DNA from: Candidatus Saccharimonadales bacterium
GTDB taxonomy: Bacteria; Patescibacteriota; Saccharimonadia; UBA4664; SCTI01
Length of the DNA: 15,387 nt
Reading direction: 5' to 3'
Assembly (NCBI GenBank): GCA_030150485.1
Contig: JASLFZ010000021.1
Coordinates: 1 to 15,387, forward strand
Shown: positions 1 to 7,744 of the stretch, piece by piece
Position numbering within the stretch: position 1 is the first letter of the stretch
How the letters are laid out: every line of letters starts with the position of its first letter
Notes under the pieces: generated by a model
Seen by the model: only the letters and a program-made list of their open reading frames with translations
Told to the model about the DNA's origin: nothing
The model's database searches: none
Position numbers and translations under genes: made by a program

Positions 1-606
1 GGTTGGACAAACGGTGGCCTGGCGGATCGCCCCCAGGATGGTTTGTTGCACTTGTGTCACCTGGCCCGCCCCCTTGCAGGTATCACAGGTGTTAATTTTG
101 GTGCCCGGCTCGGCGCCCGAACCGTCGCAGCGGTCGCAGCGGTCATCGGTCGTAAAGTGAAGCTCCCGCTCGGCGCCAAAAATGCTTTCATGAAACTCTA
201 ATGTAACGCTGGCTTCCAGATCGGAACCCTTGCGCTGAGTTTGGCGCTGCCGTTGCCCTTGGCCGCCCATAAACATATCAAAAATGTCACCAAAACCGCC
301 GCCGCCCGCTCCTTGGAACTGCGAAAAATCAAAGCCCTCGGTGTTAAATCCACCAGCACCTCCAAATGGGTTGCCGCCCCCCGGATTCTGTGCCCCGGCC
401 GCGTGACCAAACTGGTCGTAAGCCGTCTTTTTCTGCGGATCTTTGAGTACCTCGTAGGCTTCAGCGAGCTCTTTGAACTGGCTATCATCGCCGCCATGAC
501 GATCAGGGTGATGCTGTAGTGCTAGCTTACGATAGGCGCGCTTAATCTCATCGGCTGTCGCCGACTTCGAAACGCCTAAAACCTCATAGTAATCACGCTT
601 GGCCAT
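1..606 (-). CDS. dnaJ: Chaperone DnaJ (Hsp40), 3' end beyond window
   Basis: DnaJ is the cytosolic Hsp40 co-chaperone that delivers unfolded clients to DnaK and stimulates its ATPase. The 202 visible residues begin MAKRDYYEVLGV and give a J domain (about 1-70) with the HPD motif at residues 33-35. A Gly/Phe-rich linker follows (about 71-125), then the start of the zinc-finger domain, with CxxCxGxG repeats CDRCDGSG and CDTCKGAG and the first two residues (CP) of a third repeat at the window edge. The zinc motifs make this a type I DnaJ. The substrate-binding C-terminal part lies outside the window. The ATG at 606 is preceded by AAGGTG with a short spacer. The start overlaps the Nudix stop by 14 bp, implying translational coupling. 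It is the last visible gene of the hrcA-grpE-dnaK operon. Identification is secure. Confidence 0.97.
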   Translation of the reverse strand, partial: MAKRDYYEVLGVSKSATADEIKRAYRKLALQHHPDRHGGDDSQFKELAEAYEVLKDPQKKTAYDQFGHAAGAQNPGGGNPFGGAGGFNTEGFDFSQFQGAGGGGFGDIFDMFMGGQGQRQRQTQRKGSDLEASVTLEFHESIFGAERELHFTTDDRCDRCDGSGAEPGTKINTCDTCKGAGQVTQVQQTILGAIRQATVCPT

Positions 607-976
607 GTAGCACCTTTTTTAAGCCTTTGATCCCGCGGGAAAACGTCGGATCGTTGGGAGTAATATCTAAGTAGGCGCACCGGTCGTGCTTGGCTTCTTG
701 CACGACTGGCTCGCCATCGGTAATCGTCGCACTAAAGTAGTGATACTCGCATGGTGTGCCGCGAAAATCAAACTCGGTGGTGCCTAGCTTTATGTCTACG
801 GCCACCTCCACACCCAGCTCTTCCTTGATCTCCCGAATGGCGGCGTCAAGCGGGTGCTCGCCCGGTTCAATCTTGCCACCCGGTAGCTCCCACTGGGTTA
901 GCTCTGGCGTCGTGCGGTGGACGAGCAGGACACGCCCGCCACCATCACGCACCGCGCACCCTGCGAGCTTCATCAT
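593..976 (-). CDS. Nudix hydrolase (MutT-like) inside the dnaK operon
   Basis: A 127-residue Nudix-fold pyrophosphohydrolase. The full Nudix box GX5EX7REUXEEXGU is present: G34, E40, R48, E49, E52, E53, G55, V56. The length is that of a single-domain MutT/NUDT1-like enzyme, which hydrolyses nucleoside diphosphates linked to another moiety, such as oxidised dNTPs, using Mg2+. Substrate cannot be told from sequence. The start ATG is 3 bp below the dnaK stop, and a second ATG follows immediately (973), so the exact start is uncertain by one codon. No clear Shine-Dalgarno is visible, which suggests reinitiation from dnaK. The gene overlaps dnaJ by 14 bp. Its position between dnaK and dnaJ would place it under the CIRCE/HrcA promoter and so under heat-shock control. 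That regulation is inferred. Confidence 0.93.
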   Translation of the reverse strand: MMKLAGCAVRDGGGRVLLVHRTTPELTQWELPGGKIEPGEHPLDAAIREIKEELGVEVAVDIKLGTTEFDFRGTPCEYHYFSATITDGEPVVQEAKHDRCAYLDITPNDPTFSRGIKGLKKVLHGQA

Positions 977-979
977 GAG

Positions 980-2914
<1,935 letters not shown>

Positions 2915-2938
2915 TGTATTCTCCTTCTTAAATTCAGA

Positions 2939-3457
2939 TTATTGCCTGCCAACCTTGACCATGGCGTGGCGCAAAACGGTCTCGCCCATTTTATAGCCCG
3001 GCTGCAGCTCCTCGACCACAACCTCGGTATCCCCCTCGCCGTCTTCGTAGCTAATCGCCTCGTGCAAGTTGTGGTCGAACGGCTGGCCGACCGACTCAAT
3101 CCGCTCGATGCCAAGCTTCTCTAGCGTAGCGGCAGCCTGCTTGCCGATCTGCTCGACGCCCCCCGCCCAGGCATTATCGGCTAGCTCCTCAGGGCGATGA
3201 GCCAGCGCCCGCTCGATGTTATCGAGCATCGGGACAATCTGCAGCACCACCTCGCGCTTCGCCAAACTCATCAGCTCGCCCTTGGCCTCACCTTCGCGGC
3301 GCTTGTAGTTCAAAAACTCCGCCTGCAGCCGCTGCAAATCGCCGGTTAGCTCATCGATGCGCGCCTGCAGTTCATCGTCATTACCGATGGCTGGAGCCGG
3401 TGCTGGCGTATCTTCCGGTACGTGCTGGTGCTCTTTTTTGGTGTCTTTCTTACTCAT
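2939..3457 (-). CDS. grpE: Nucleotide exchange factor GrpE
   Basis: GrpE releases ADP from DnaK and resets the chaperone cycle. The 172-residue protein has a charged, Pro/Ala-rich N-terminus (about 1-27), a long coiled-coil dimerisation helix (about 28-60, with LQRLQAEFLNYKRR), and the C-terminal beta-wing domain with the family signature around GQPFDHNLHEAI and ELQPGYKMGETVLRHAMVKV. Length is close to the family norm. The start ATG at 3457 overlaps the hrcA stop in an ATGA arrangement. A strong AGGAGG Shine-Dalgarno lies inside the end of hrcA at 3465-3470. Stop-to-start distance to dnaK is 24 bp. It belongs to the hrcA-grpE-dnaK-nudix-dnaJ transcription unit. Confidence 0.98.
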   Translation of the reverse strand: MSKKDTKKEHQHVPEDTPAPAPAIGNDDELQARIDELTGDLQRLQAEFLNYKRREGEAKGELMSLAKREVVLQIVPMLDNIERALAHRPEELADNAWAGGVEQIGKQAAATLEKLGIERIESVGQPFDHNLHEAISYEDGEGDTEVVVEELQPGYKMGETVLRHAMVKVGRQ

Positions 3458-4143
3458 GCCAAAGCCTCCTCTAAATGTCGTCCGGCGTAGTTCACGAGCC
3501 CCATCACCCGGCTGTAGTTCTGCCGGGTTGGGCCGAGCACGCCAATATAGCTGTTATCGCTGTACGGCGAGCCGAACCGGGCAATAATTAAGCTCGCGCC
3601 GCTGGATTTCCCGATCGGGTTTTCCTGGCCAATAAACACGCTAATCGGTCCGCGCGGCGCCGCCTCGCTCAGCCATTCATCGAGACTATCGAGCAGCCGC
3701 GCCACCTCCAGCGCTTGAGCGCCCATAAACTCCGGCTGACCGAACAGGTTCCGCAAGCCACTAAAAAACAACCCGTCGGACAGGGTCGCAAGCCCCAAAT
3801 TATGAGTGATTTCGGCCAAACTTTCGGCCGCCTGTTTCACCGCCCGATCCGCCTCCCCTGCTGTCGCCACCCGCCGTGCCAGCGCCTGGCTCACGCGCCC
3901 ATCGGTTTGCATAACCTTTACATTGTTCACATACATCCGATACCCGCGGTCGGTCGGGATGCGGCCGGCACTGGTGTGCGGCTGCATAATATAGCCGAGG
4001 CGCTCCAGTTCGGCCATCTCAGCGCGAATGGTGGCGCTGGAGACCTCGATTTTTTGCGTCAGCAGCTGCGAACTGACCGGCTCAGCGGTCTTGGCGTAGG
4101 TCTCAATGATTTCACTTAAAATATATTGTTGTCGGGGGGTCAT
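3454..4143 (-). CDS. hrcA: Heat-inducible transcription repressor HrcA, shortened form
   Basis: HrcA represses heat-shock operons by binding CIRCE operators, and in other bacteria GroEL keeps it active. The protein has 229 residues against about 340 in Bacillus subtilis. The N-terminal winged helix (about 1-75) is intact, including SSATIRAEMAELERLGYI and the wing HTSAGRIPTDRGYRMYV. The C-terminal block is also intact: the F/GQPEF segment at 134-139, VFIGQEN at 169-175 and YIGVLGPTRQNYSRVM at 199-214. What is missing is the central GAF-like and inserted dimerisation region, lost roughly after residue 119. The reading frame is clean, so this is an evolved short form rather than a pseudogene. 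It is the first gene of the operon. Its Shine-Dalgarno GAGGAG (4150-4155) lies within a degenerate CIRCE, so autoregulation is likely. Confidence 0.95.
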   Translation of the reverse strand: MTPRQQYILSEIIETYAKTAEPVSSQLLTQKIEVSSATIRAEMAELERLGYIMQPHTSAGRIPTDRGYRMYVNNVKVMQTDGRVSQALARRVATAGEADRAVKQAAESLAEITHNLGLATLSDGLFFSGLRNLFGQPEFMGAQALEVARLLDSLDEWLSEAAPRGPISVFIGQENPIGKSSGASLIIARFGSPYSDNSYIGVLGPTRQNYSRVMGLVNYAGRHLEEALA

Positions 4144-4170
4144 TTAGCACTCCTCATGAGCGTTTGCTAA
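4144..4170 (-). promoter_or_regulatory. Second, imperfect CIRCE operator overlapping the hrcA ribosome binding site
   Basis: On the plus strand TTAGCACTC (4144-4152), a 9-bp spacer and GTTTGCTAA (4162-4170) match the CIRCE layout TTAGCACTC-N9-GAGTGCTAA with two mismatches in one arm. The perfect arm directly abuts the hrcA ATG and includes part of its Shine-Dalgarno GAGGAG (4150-4155 on minus). A repressor bound here would sit just downstream of the expected transcription start. Confidence 0.75.
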
Positions 4171-4179
4171 TCTGGTACT

Positions 4180-4208
4180 ATGATAAAAAATTAGCACTCG
4201 TATGTCAA
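4180..4208 (-). promoter_or_regulatory. Promoter of the hrcA-grpE-dnaK-nudix-dnaJ operon
   Basis: Read on the minus strand, TTGACA at 4203-4208 is separated by exactly 17 bp from TATCAT at 4180-4185, a near-consensus housekeeping sigma promoter. The expected start is near 4173, giving a leader of about 30 nt that consists mostly of the second CIRCE element. The -35 lies between the arms of the perfect CIRCE. Confidence 0.85.
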
Positions 4209-4217
4209 GAGTGCTAA
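4191..4217 (-). promoter_or_regulatory. CIRCE operator, perfect inverted repeat
   Basis: TTAGCACTC (4191-4199), a 9-bp spacer, and GAGTGCTAA (4209-4217) form an exact match to the consensus CIRCE element that HrcA binds. The spacer contains the -35 hexamer of the operon promoter (4203-4208), so HrcA binding would directly block RNA polymerase. Confidence 0.96.
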
Positions 4218-4239
4218 CGGTAAATAATGAATGGGTTGT

Positions 4240-4270
4240 GGGTGGGGATAGCAGATCACTATCCCCACCC
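4240..4270 (-). terminator. Perfect 12-bp hairpin after the CxxC protein gene, terminator-like
   Basis: GGGTGGGGATAG (4240-4251) and CTATCCCCACCC (4259-4270) are exact inverted repeats around a 7-bp loop. The hairpin begins 7 bp beyond the stop of the minus-strand gene at 4278 and precedes the heat-shock promoter. No clear T-run follows on either strand, only an AT-rich stretch, so it is not a textbook intrinsic terminator. It could be a 3' stabilising structure or a binding site instead. Confidence 0.5.
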
Positions 4271-4277
4271 CGGCAGT

Positions 4278-4613
4278 TCAGAAGTCGCTTGGGAGGATGA
4301 TGTCGGCCTCAAGAGCGCGCACGAAAAACTCGATTTCCTCGCTCATGTTGGCGTATTCCATCCTTCTGGCGTCACCGAGCAGCGCACTGCTCCCGCGATC
4401 CAACTCGTCATCGAGCCGTTCGACGGTAGCCTGGTCAAAGACACCCTCGCGCCGAGCCTCACACTCGGGGCAGCGCAAGACTATCCTCCAGTGGCGTGGC
4501 CCCTCCTCCGACCAATCCAGTGGGTAGGCCAGCTCACCTGCACAGTGAAAGCAGATGTGTAGTTGCTCGGTCTGGGCGCTGTCGTGGGTATCGATGAATT
4601 CCATAGTGATCAT
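4278..4613 (-). CDS. Small zinc-ribbon-like protein of unknown function (actinobacterial type)
   Basis: I do not know a function for this 111-residue protein. It has two CxxC pairs, CFHC and CPEC, about 28 residues apart, with the spacing of a zinc ribbon, a conserved-looking WSEEGPRHWRIVLRCPEC core, and an acidic C-terminal helical region ending ADIILPSDF. It resembles uncharacterised proteins I recall from Actinobacteria; that recollection is not checked. The start is ambiguous. ATG at 4613 gives MITMEF, while the ATG at 4604 gives MEFIDTHD and has a weak GAGAG upstream at better spacing. It stands alone, with a consensus promoter upstream and a hairpin downstream. Its AT-rich flanks differ from the neighbouring GC-rich genes, which would fit acquisition by transfer. 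Confidence 0.8.
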   Translation of the reverse strand: MITMEFIDTHDSAQTEQLHICFHCAGELAYPLDWSEEGPRHWRIVLRCPECEARREGVFDQATVERLDDELDRGSSALLGDARRMEYANMSEEIEFFVRALEADIILPSDF

Positions 4614-4711
4614 CTCTCATACTCGGGTTTTGACAGAAAATATACCGTACCTCAAAGTTTGACTTCATAGCTGCTAGACACTCACCAATCTAGATGAATA
4701 CCTATATCTAT

Positions 4712-4740
4712 ATTATACTACAAATGCTAAAAATATTCAA
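4712..4740 (-). promoter_or_regulatory. Promoter of the zinc-ribbon-like gene
   Basis: On the minus strand TTGAAT (4735-4740), a 17-bp spacer and a perfect TATAAT (4712-4717) form a strong housekeeping promoter. It starts 3 bp after the stop of the large surface-protein gene. The expected start near 4705 leaves a leader of about 90-100 nt, in which I see only a weak 5-bp stem and no recognised riboswitch. Confidence 0.75.
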
Positions 4741-4743
4741 GCA

Positions 4744-7668
4744 CTATTTCCAGATCTGCCACCAGGGATGTTTTGTCGCAACGTTTAGGGCTGGGTGATG
4801 CGCTGAGGTGTTGCCGGCGTTATCAACAGCTACGGCATAGTAATGATAAGCGGTGCCTACAGATAAGCCTTTATCAACATAAGAATTGGTGCGTGGCGAA
4901 GCTATGAGCACATCATTGCGGTAAAGCTTGTAGCCAGCCAGGCCGCTGCCGCCCGAATCGATGGAGGCGTTCCAGGCCAAGGTAATCGAGGTTTGCGTCT
5001 TATCCCTTAGAACCGAGTGAAGATCGTTCGGTACGCTCGGCGGCGTATGGTCCGGGGACACCCCTTGGGTAGCGACTCGTACAGCCGCGGAGGCCACCGA
5101 GCCGTTGGCCGCCTTATCATAAGCCGAAACGGTGTAGGTATACTGCGTGCCCGACATTAAGGCGGTGTCGGTATAGGCCGTGGTAGCCGATGAGGCTATA
5201 AACACTCCATTCCGGTAAAGATGGTACCCTGCGAGCCCTGAGCCGCCTGAATCGGTGCTTGGCTGCCAAGAAAGAGCAATCGAGGTTTGGCTGACTGCCT
5301 TCCCCGTCAGCTGCTGCGGCACGCTCGGTGGGGTACGGTCAGGGTTTGCTGGCGTGTCGACACCAACAGCAGTACTCTGGGCACTTCGATTGCCAGCCGC
5401 ATCAAGCGCCGTAATCGTGTAAGTATAATGGGTGTCTGCAGAAACGGTGGTATCCACGTAGCTCGTGGTTGGTGGCGTCACGGACGTAAGCGGAGTAGTG
5501 GCGCCATTGCGGTAGATACTGTAGCTAACCACCCCAACATTATCCGTGCTCGGCTGCCAGGAAAGATTCACCGCCGCACTCGTAGGGACGGTGGCCGTAA
5601 GACCAGACGGCACCGTCGGCGCCTGGGTATCGAGGTTATGGACGGTAACAGTGGTAGAAGCAGCCACGCTCGTATTCCCCGCCGCATCAGCAGCGGTAGC
5701 GCTGAGGGTATGAGCACCATTGCTGGCCCCCAGGGTGTTCCAAGAGTAGGCATAAGGAGCGGTGGTGAGCGCAGCTCCTAGCGGCTTGCCGTCCAGCTCA
5801 AGCTGTACGTTTGTTACGCCGACGTTATCGCTCGCCGTAGCAGAAACCGCGACGGTACCGCTCAGGGTTGCGCCCTTAGCCGGAGTCGCAAGGCTAACGG
5901 TTGGCGGAGTAGTATCGGCCAGTGGTGGCGGGGGCGGGGGCGGGGGCGCTGATCCCGTACTCACCAAGCTCGTAACCGAGTAGGCGGGGATGCTCACCGT
6001 AGTGGTAGCCGTTAACGAGGTTGCCGGGATGGAGCTGCTACCAGTTGGGAAGGTGGCTGGGCTAGAGGAGTACTGTAATCCCGAATAATTACCCGATAAA
6101 CTGCCCAGGTTAAGCGTTTCGGCGTTGGCGCTAAGATTAGCAAAATAAAGATTTGTCTTACCGCCCACATTGAAGCTTTGCCCCACGAGGCCAGGCACCG
6201 AGGTACCGGCAATGCTGGGGTTAGAGCTGAAGTTAAGCGCAGCAGTACTCGTGGCGCCGTGCATGGATCTTTCGAGGGTGCTGAGAGCGAACCCACCTCC
6301 TGTCATACCAAACTGCTGAGTGGTCGGGGGCGGAGTAGAGGGCGTAACCAGCGGCTGCCCCTGCACCGTCGTGAGGTAGCTGCCAGAGTTAACAAAGAGT
6401 GCGCCCCAGGTCTGCTGGCCAACCAGGTCGTGATTATCAGCCAGCGCTATCCGGGGATCTCGGGCCAGATCAAGCGCATAGCTGGCCTCGGTCAAGCCCT
6501 GGGCCCAACTCCCCTGCTCCAACACGCCGTTATCGATCCATAGATTCCATTCGGTAATCCAAGCCGATACGCCACTTGGTAGCAAATTTAGCCGATAGTT
6601 CTGCAAGTTGCTAAAGCATGATTGGGTCGCCGTCGATAAGAGCGTCGACAGATCCGAAGGGCTCCTCACCGAACCGCCGCTCGGAAGATTGGACACATAG
6701 TAGGTATGGAAGACTACTCCGTCCTCCCCATGGACGCCACTCAGCACAGCCTTGTCCCAAATCGGTTCGGCGCTGTTGGGGGTCTGGTTTGGCGCGTGCT
6801 GGCAAATGTTGCCGGTGCCTCCTACAATGGCGACCTGGACGCCGGGAAAGTCTTGTTTTAGTACCGGAATCCAAGCATTAACTTTGTTGACATAGGACTG
6901 CGGCGTGGGGAAATAATAAGCATAATCGACGTTCCCACCCGTTTCGTCGAGTTCGTTGCCGAGTTCAACGTACTTGATTTGCACTCCCATCGCCTGAGCC
7001 GCTTTTAGCATGGCAATTTGGTAGTTGAGCCCCCAAGTAGGGTCAGTGTTGGTACAGGTTGTGGTGTAGGTGCTTGGTGCGGGGCCACAGGCTTGGGCCT
7101 GGGTGCAGCTGACGCCGGCCTGGGAGGTACTGGCCGGGTTGGTGTTGCTGACCGGACAGTAGGTCATAACGTTCAGGTTAAACACTCCTGCAGCGTTGTT
7201 AGTTTTAAGGAGGTTTACATAGTTACTGAGTGTAAAAGGCGGGGTCGGTTGCCCTGGTTTGATATACGATATCTGGTTTGAGGTAATAAAGTACTGGCCG
7301 GTCTGCCAGTTCGTGTAGTCGGCCACCGTACCGGCAACAATGCCTCGAATGGTTTCGGCGTTTAGCGACTTAACCGCAGGCAGAAGGGCGGGATTGTTGA
7401 TCGCGCCGGTGGGAACGTCGCCGTTGAAGCCGAGAAAGTCCTGGCTGATGCTATGCGCAGCGCCTTGGCTGACGGTGATAGAGCTGTTGCCCGGTAAGTT
7501 GGCGGGGCTGGCCGCAAACAACAAAACCCCACCGGATAACAGTAGGAGACCCACCACAACCAGCGAGTAGGTACGGAAGCTAAACCGCTGCCGAGACCAC
7601 AAGGCGCTCTGCGGGGCGGCTAATTTTTCTGCGGTAGCTGTTGACCGAGTCAACCCGAGTATCTTCAT
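4744..7668 (-). CDS. Exported multidomain protein: glycoside-hydrolase-like domain, Ig-like and three Fn3-like domains
   Basis: A 974-residue exported protein. A basic N-region of about 34 residues precedes a hydrophobic segment (about 35-53, followed by ASPA), acting as signal peptide or membrane anchor. Residues about 60-455 look like a clan GH-A (beta/alpha)8 glycosidase. They carry VELGNE at 234-239 (candidate acid/base E239), FHTYY from 320, and WITEW at 370-374 (candidate nucleophile E373). Six cysteines all lie in this domain. A beta-sandwich follows (about 455-570), as in GH39/GH51/GH79-type enzymes, then eight prolines (575-582), an Ig-like domain (about 585-677) and three Fn3-like domains (about 680-772, 776-867, 873-966). 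The tail ends PWWQIWK. GH family and substrate are uncertain. It could cleave or bind host or environmental polysaccharide. It stands alone behind its own promoter. Confidence 0.85.
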   Translation of the reverse strand: MKILGLTRSTATAEKLAAPQSALWSRQRFSFRTYSLVVVGLLLLSGGVLLFAASPANLPGNSSITVSQGAAHSISQDFLGFNGDVPTGAINNPALLPAVKSLNAETIRGIVAGTVADYTNWQTGQYFITSNQISYIKPGQPTPPFTLSNYVNLLKTNNAAGVFNLNVMTYCPVSNTNPASTSQAGVSCTQAQACGPAPSTYTTTCTNTDPTWGLNYQIAMLKAAQAMGVQIKYVELGNELDETGGNVDYAYYFPTPQSYVNKVNAWIPVLKQDFPGVQVAIVGGTGNICQHAPNQTPNSAEPIWDKAVLSGVHGEDGVVFHTYYVSNLPSGGSVRSPSDLSTLLSTATQSCFSNLQNYRLNLLPSGVSAWITEWNLWIDNGVLEQGSWAQGLTEASYALDLARDPRIALADNHDLVGQQTWGALFVNSGSYLTTVQGQPLVTPSTPPPTTQQFGMTGGGFALSTLERSMHGATSTAALNFSSNPSIAGTSVPGLVGQSFNVGGKTNLYFANLSANAETLNLGSLSGNYSGLQYSSSPATFPTGSSSIPATSLTATTTVSIPAYSVTSLVSTGSAPPPPPPPPLADTTPPTVSLATPAKGATLSGTVAVSATASDNVGVTNVQLELDGKPLGAALTTAPYAYSWNTLGASNGAHTLSATAADAAGNTSVAASTTVTVHNLDTQAPTVPSGLTATVPTSAAVNLSWQPSTDNVGVVSYSIYRNGATTPLTSVTPPTTSYVDTTVSADTHYTYTITALDAAGNRSAQSTAVGVDTPANPDRTPPSVPQQLTGKAVSQTSIALSWQPSTDSGGSGLAGYHLYRNGVFIASSATTAYTDTALMSGTQYTYTVSAYDKAANGSVASAAVRVATQGVSPDHTPPSVPNDLHSVLRDKTQTSITLAWNASIDSGGSGLAGYKLYRNDVLIASPRTNSYVDKGLSVGTAYHYYAVAVDNAGNTSAHHPALNVATKHPWWQIWK
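4771..5343 (-). repeat. Tandem duplicated Fn3-like modules
   Basis: Residues about 776-867 and 873-966 of the surface protein are close copies. Both contain DxTPPSVP near the start, DSGGSGLAGY, then LYRN and IAS at the same spacing. The DNA also shares blocks in the two copies, for example around ATCGAGGTTTG. The third Fn3-like module (5353-5631) is more diverged and lacks the SGGSG insertion. Confidence 0.7.
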
Positions 7669-7703
7669 GAACCTAAGGCGCCTATACGTTAAAGCTTATG
7701 CTT

Positions 7704-7732
7704 AATATATAGGGGTATTACCTGGGTGTCAA
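7704..7732 (-). promoter_or_regulatory. Promoter of the large surface-protein gene
   Basis: On the minus strand TTGACA (7727-7732), a 17-bp spacer and TATATT (7704-7709) form a near-consensus promoter 35 bp upstream of the ATG at 7668. A short AAAGG/CCTTT stem (7732-7746) at the stop of the preceding aminopeptidase gene overlaps the -35 edge and may act as a weak terminator. The Shine-Dalgarno of the surface-protein gene is poor. Confidence 0.75.
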
Positions 7733-7744
7733 AAGGCTACACCT

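Noticed and set aside
4227..4562. Plus-strand open frame of 111 codons opposite the zinc-ribbon gene
   Set aside because: The minus-strand frame has clear CxxC pairs, a promoter and a family-like core. The plus frame runs through the hairpin and has no recognisable domain.
4534..4668. Possible 44-codon upstream ORF on minus overlapping the zinc-ribbon gene start
   Set aside because: No Shine-Dalgarno, no recognisable product, and it ends inside the downstream gene in another frame.
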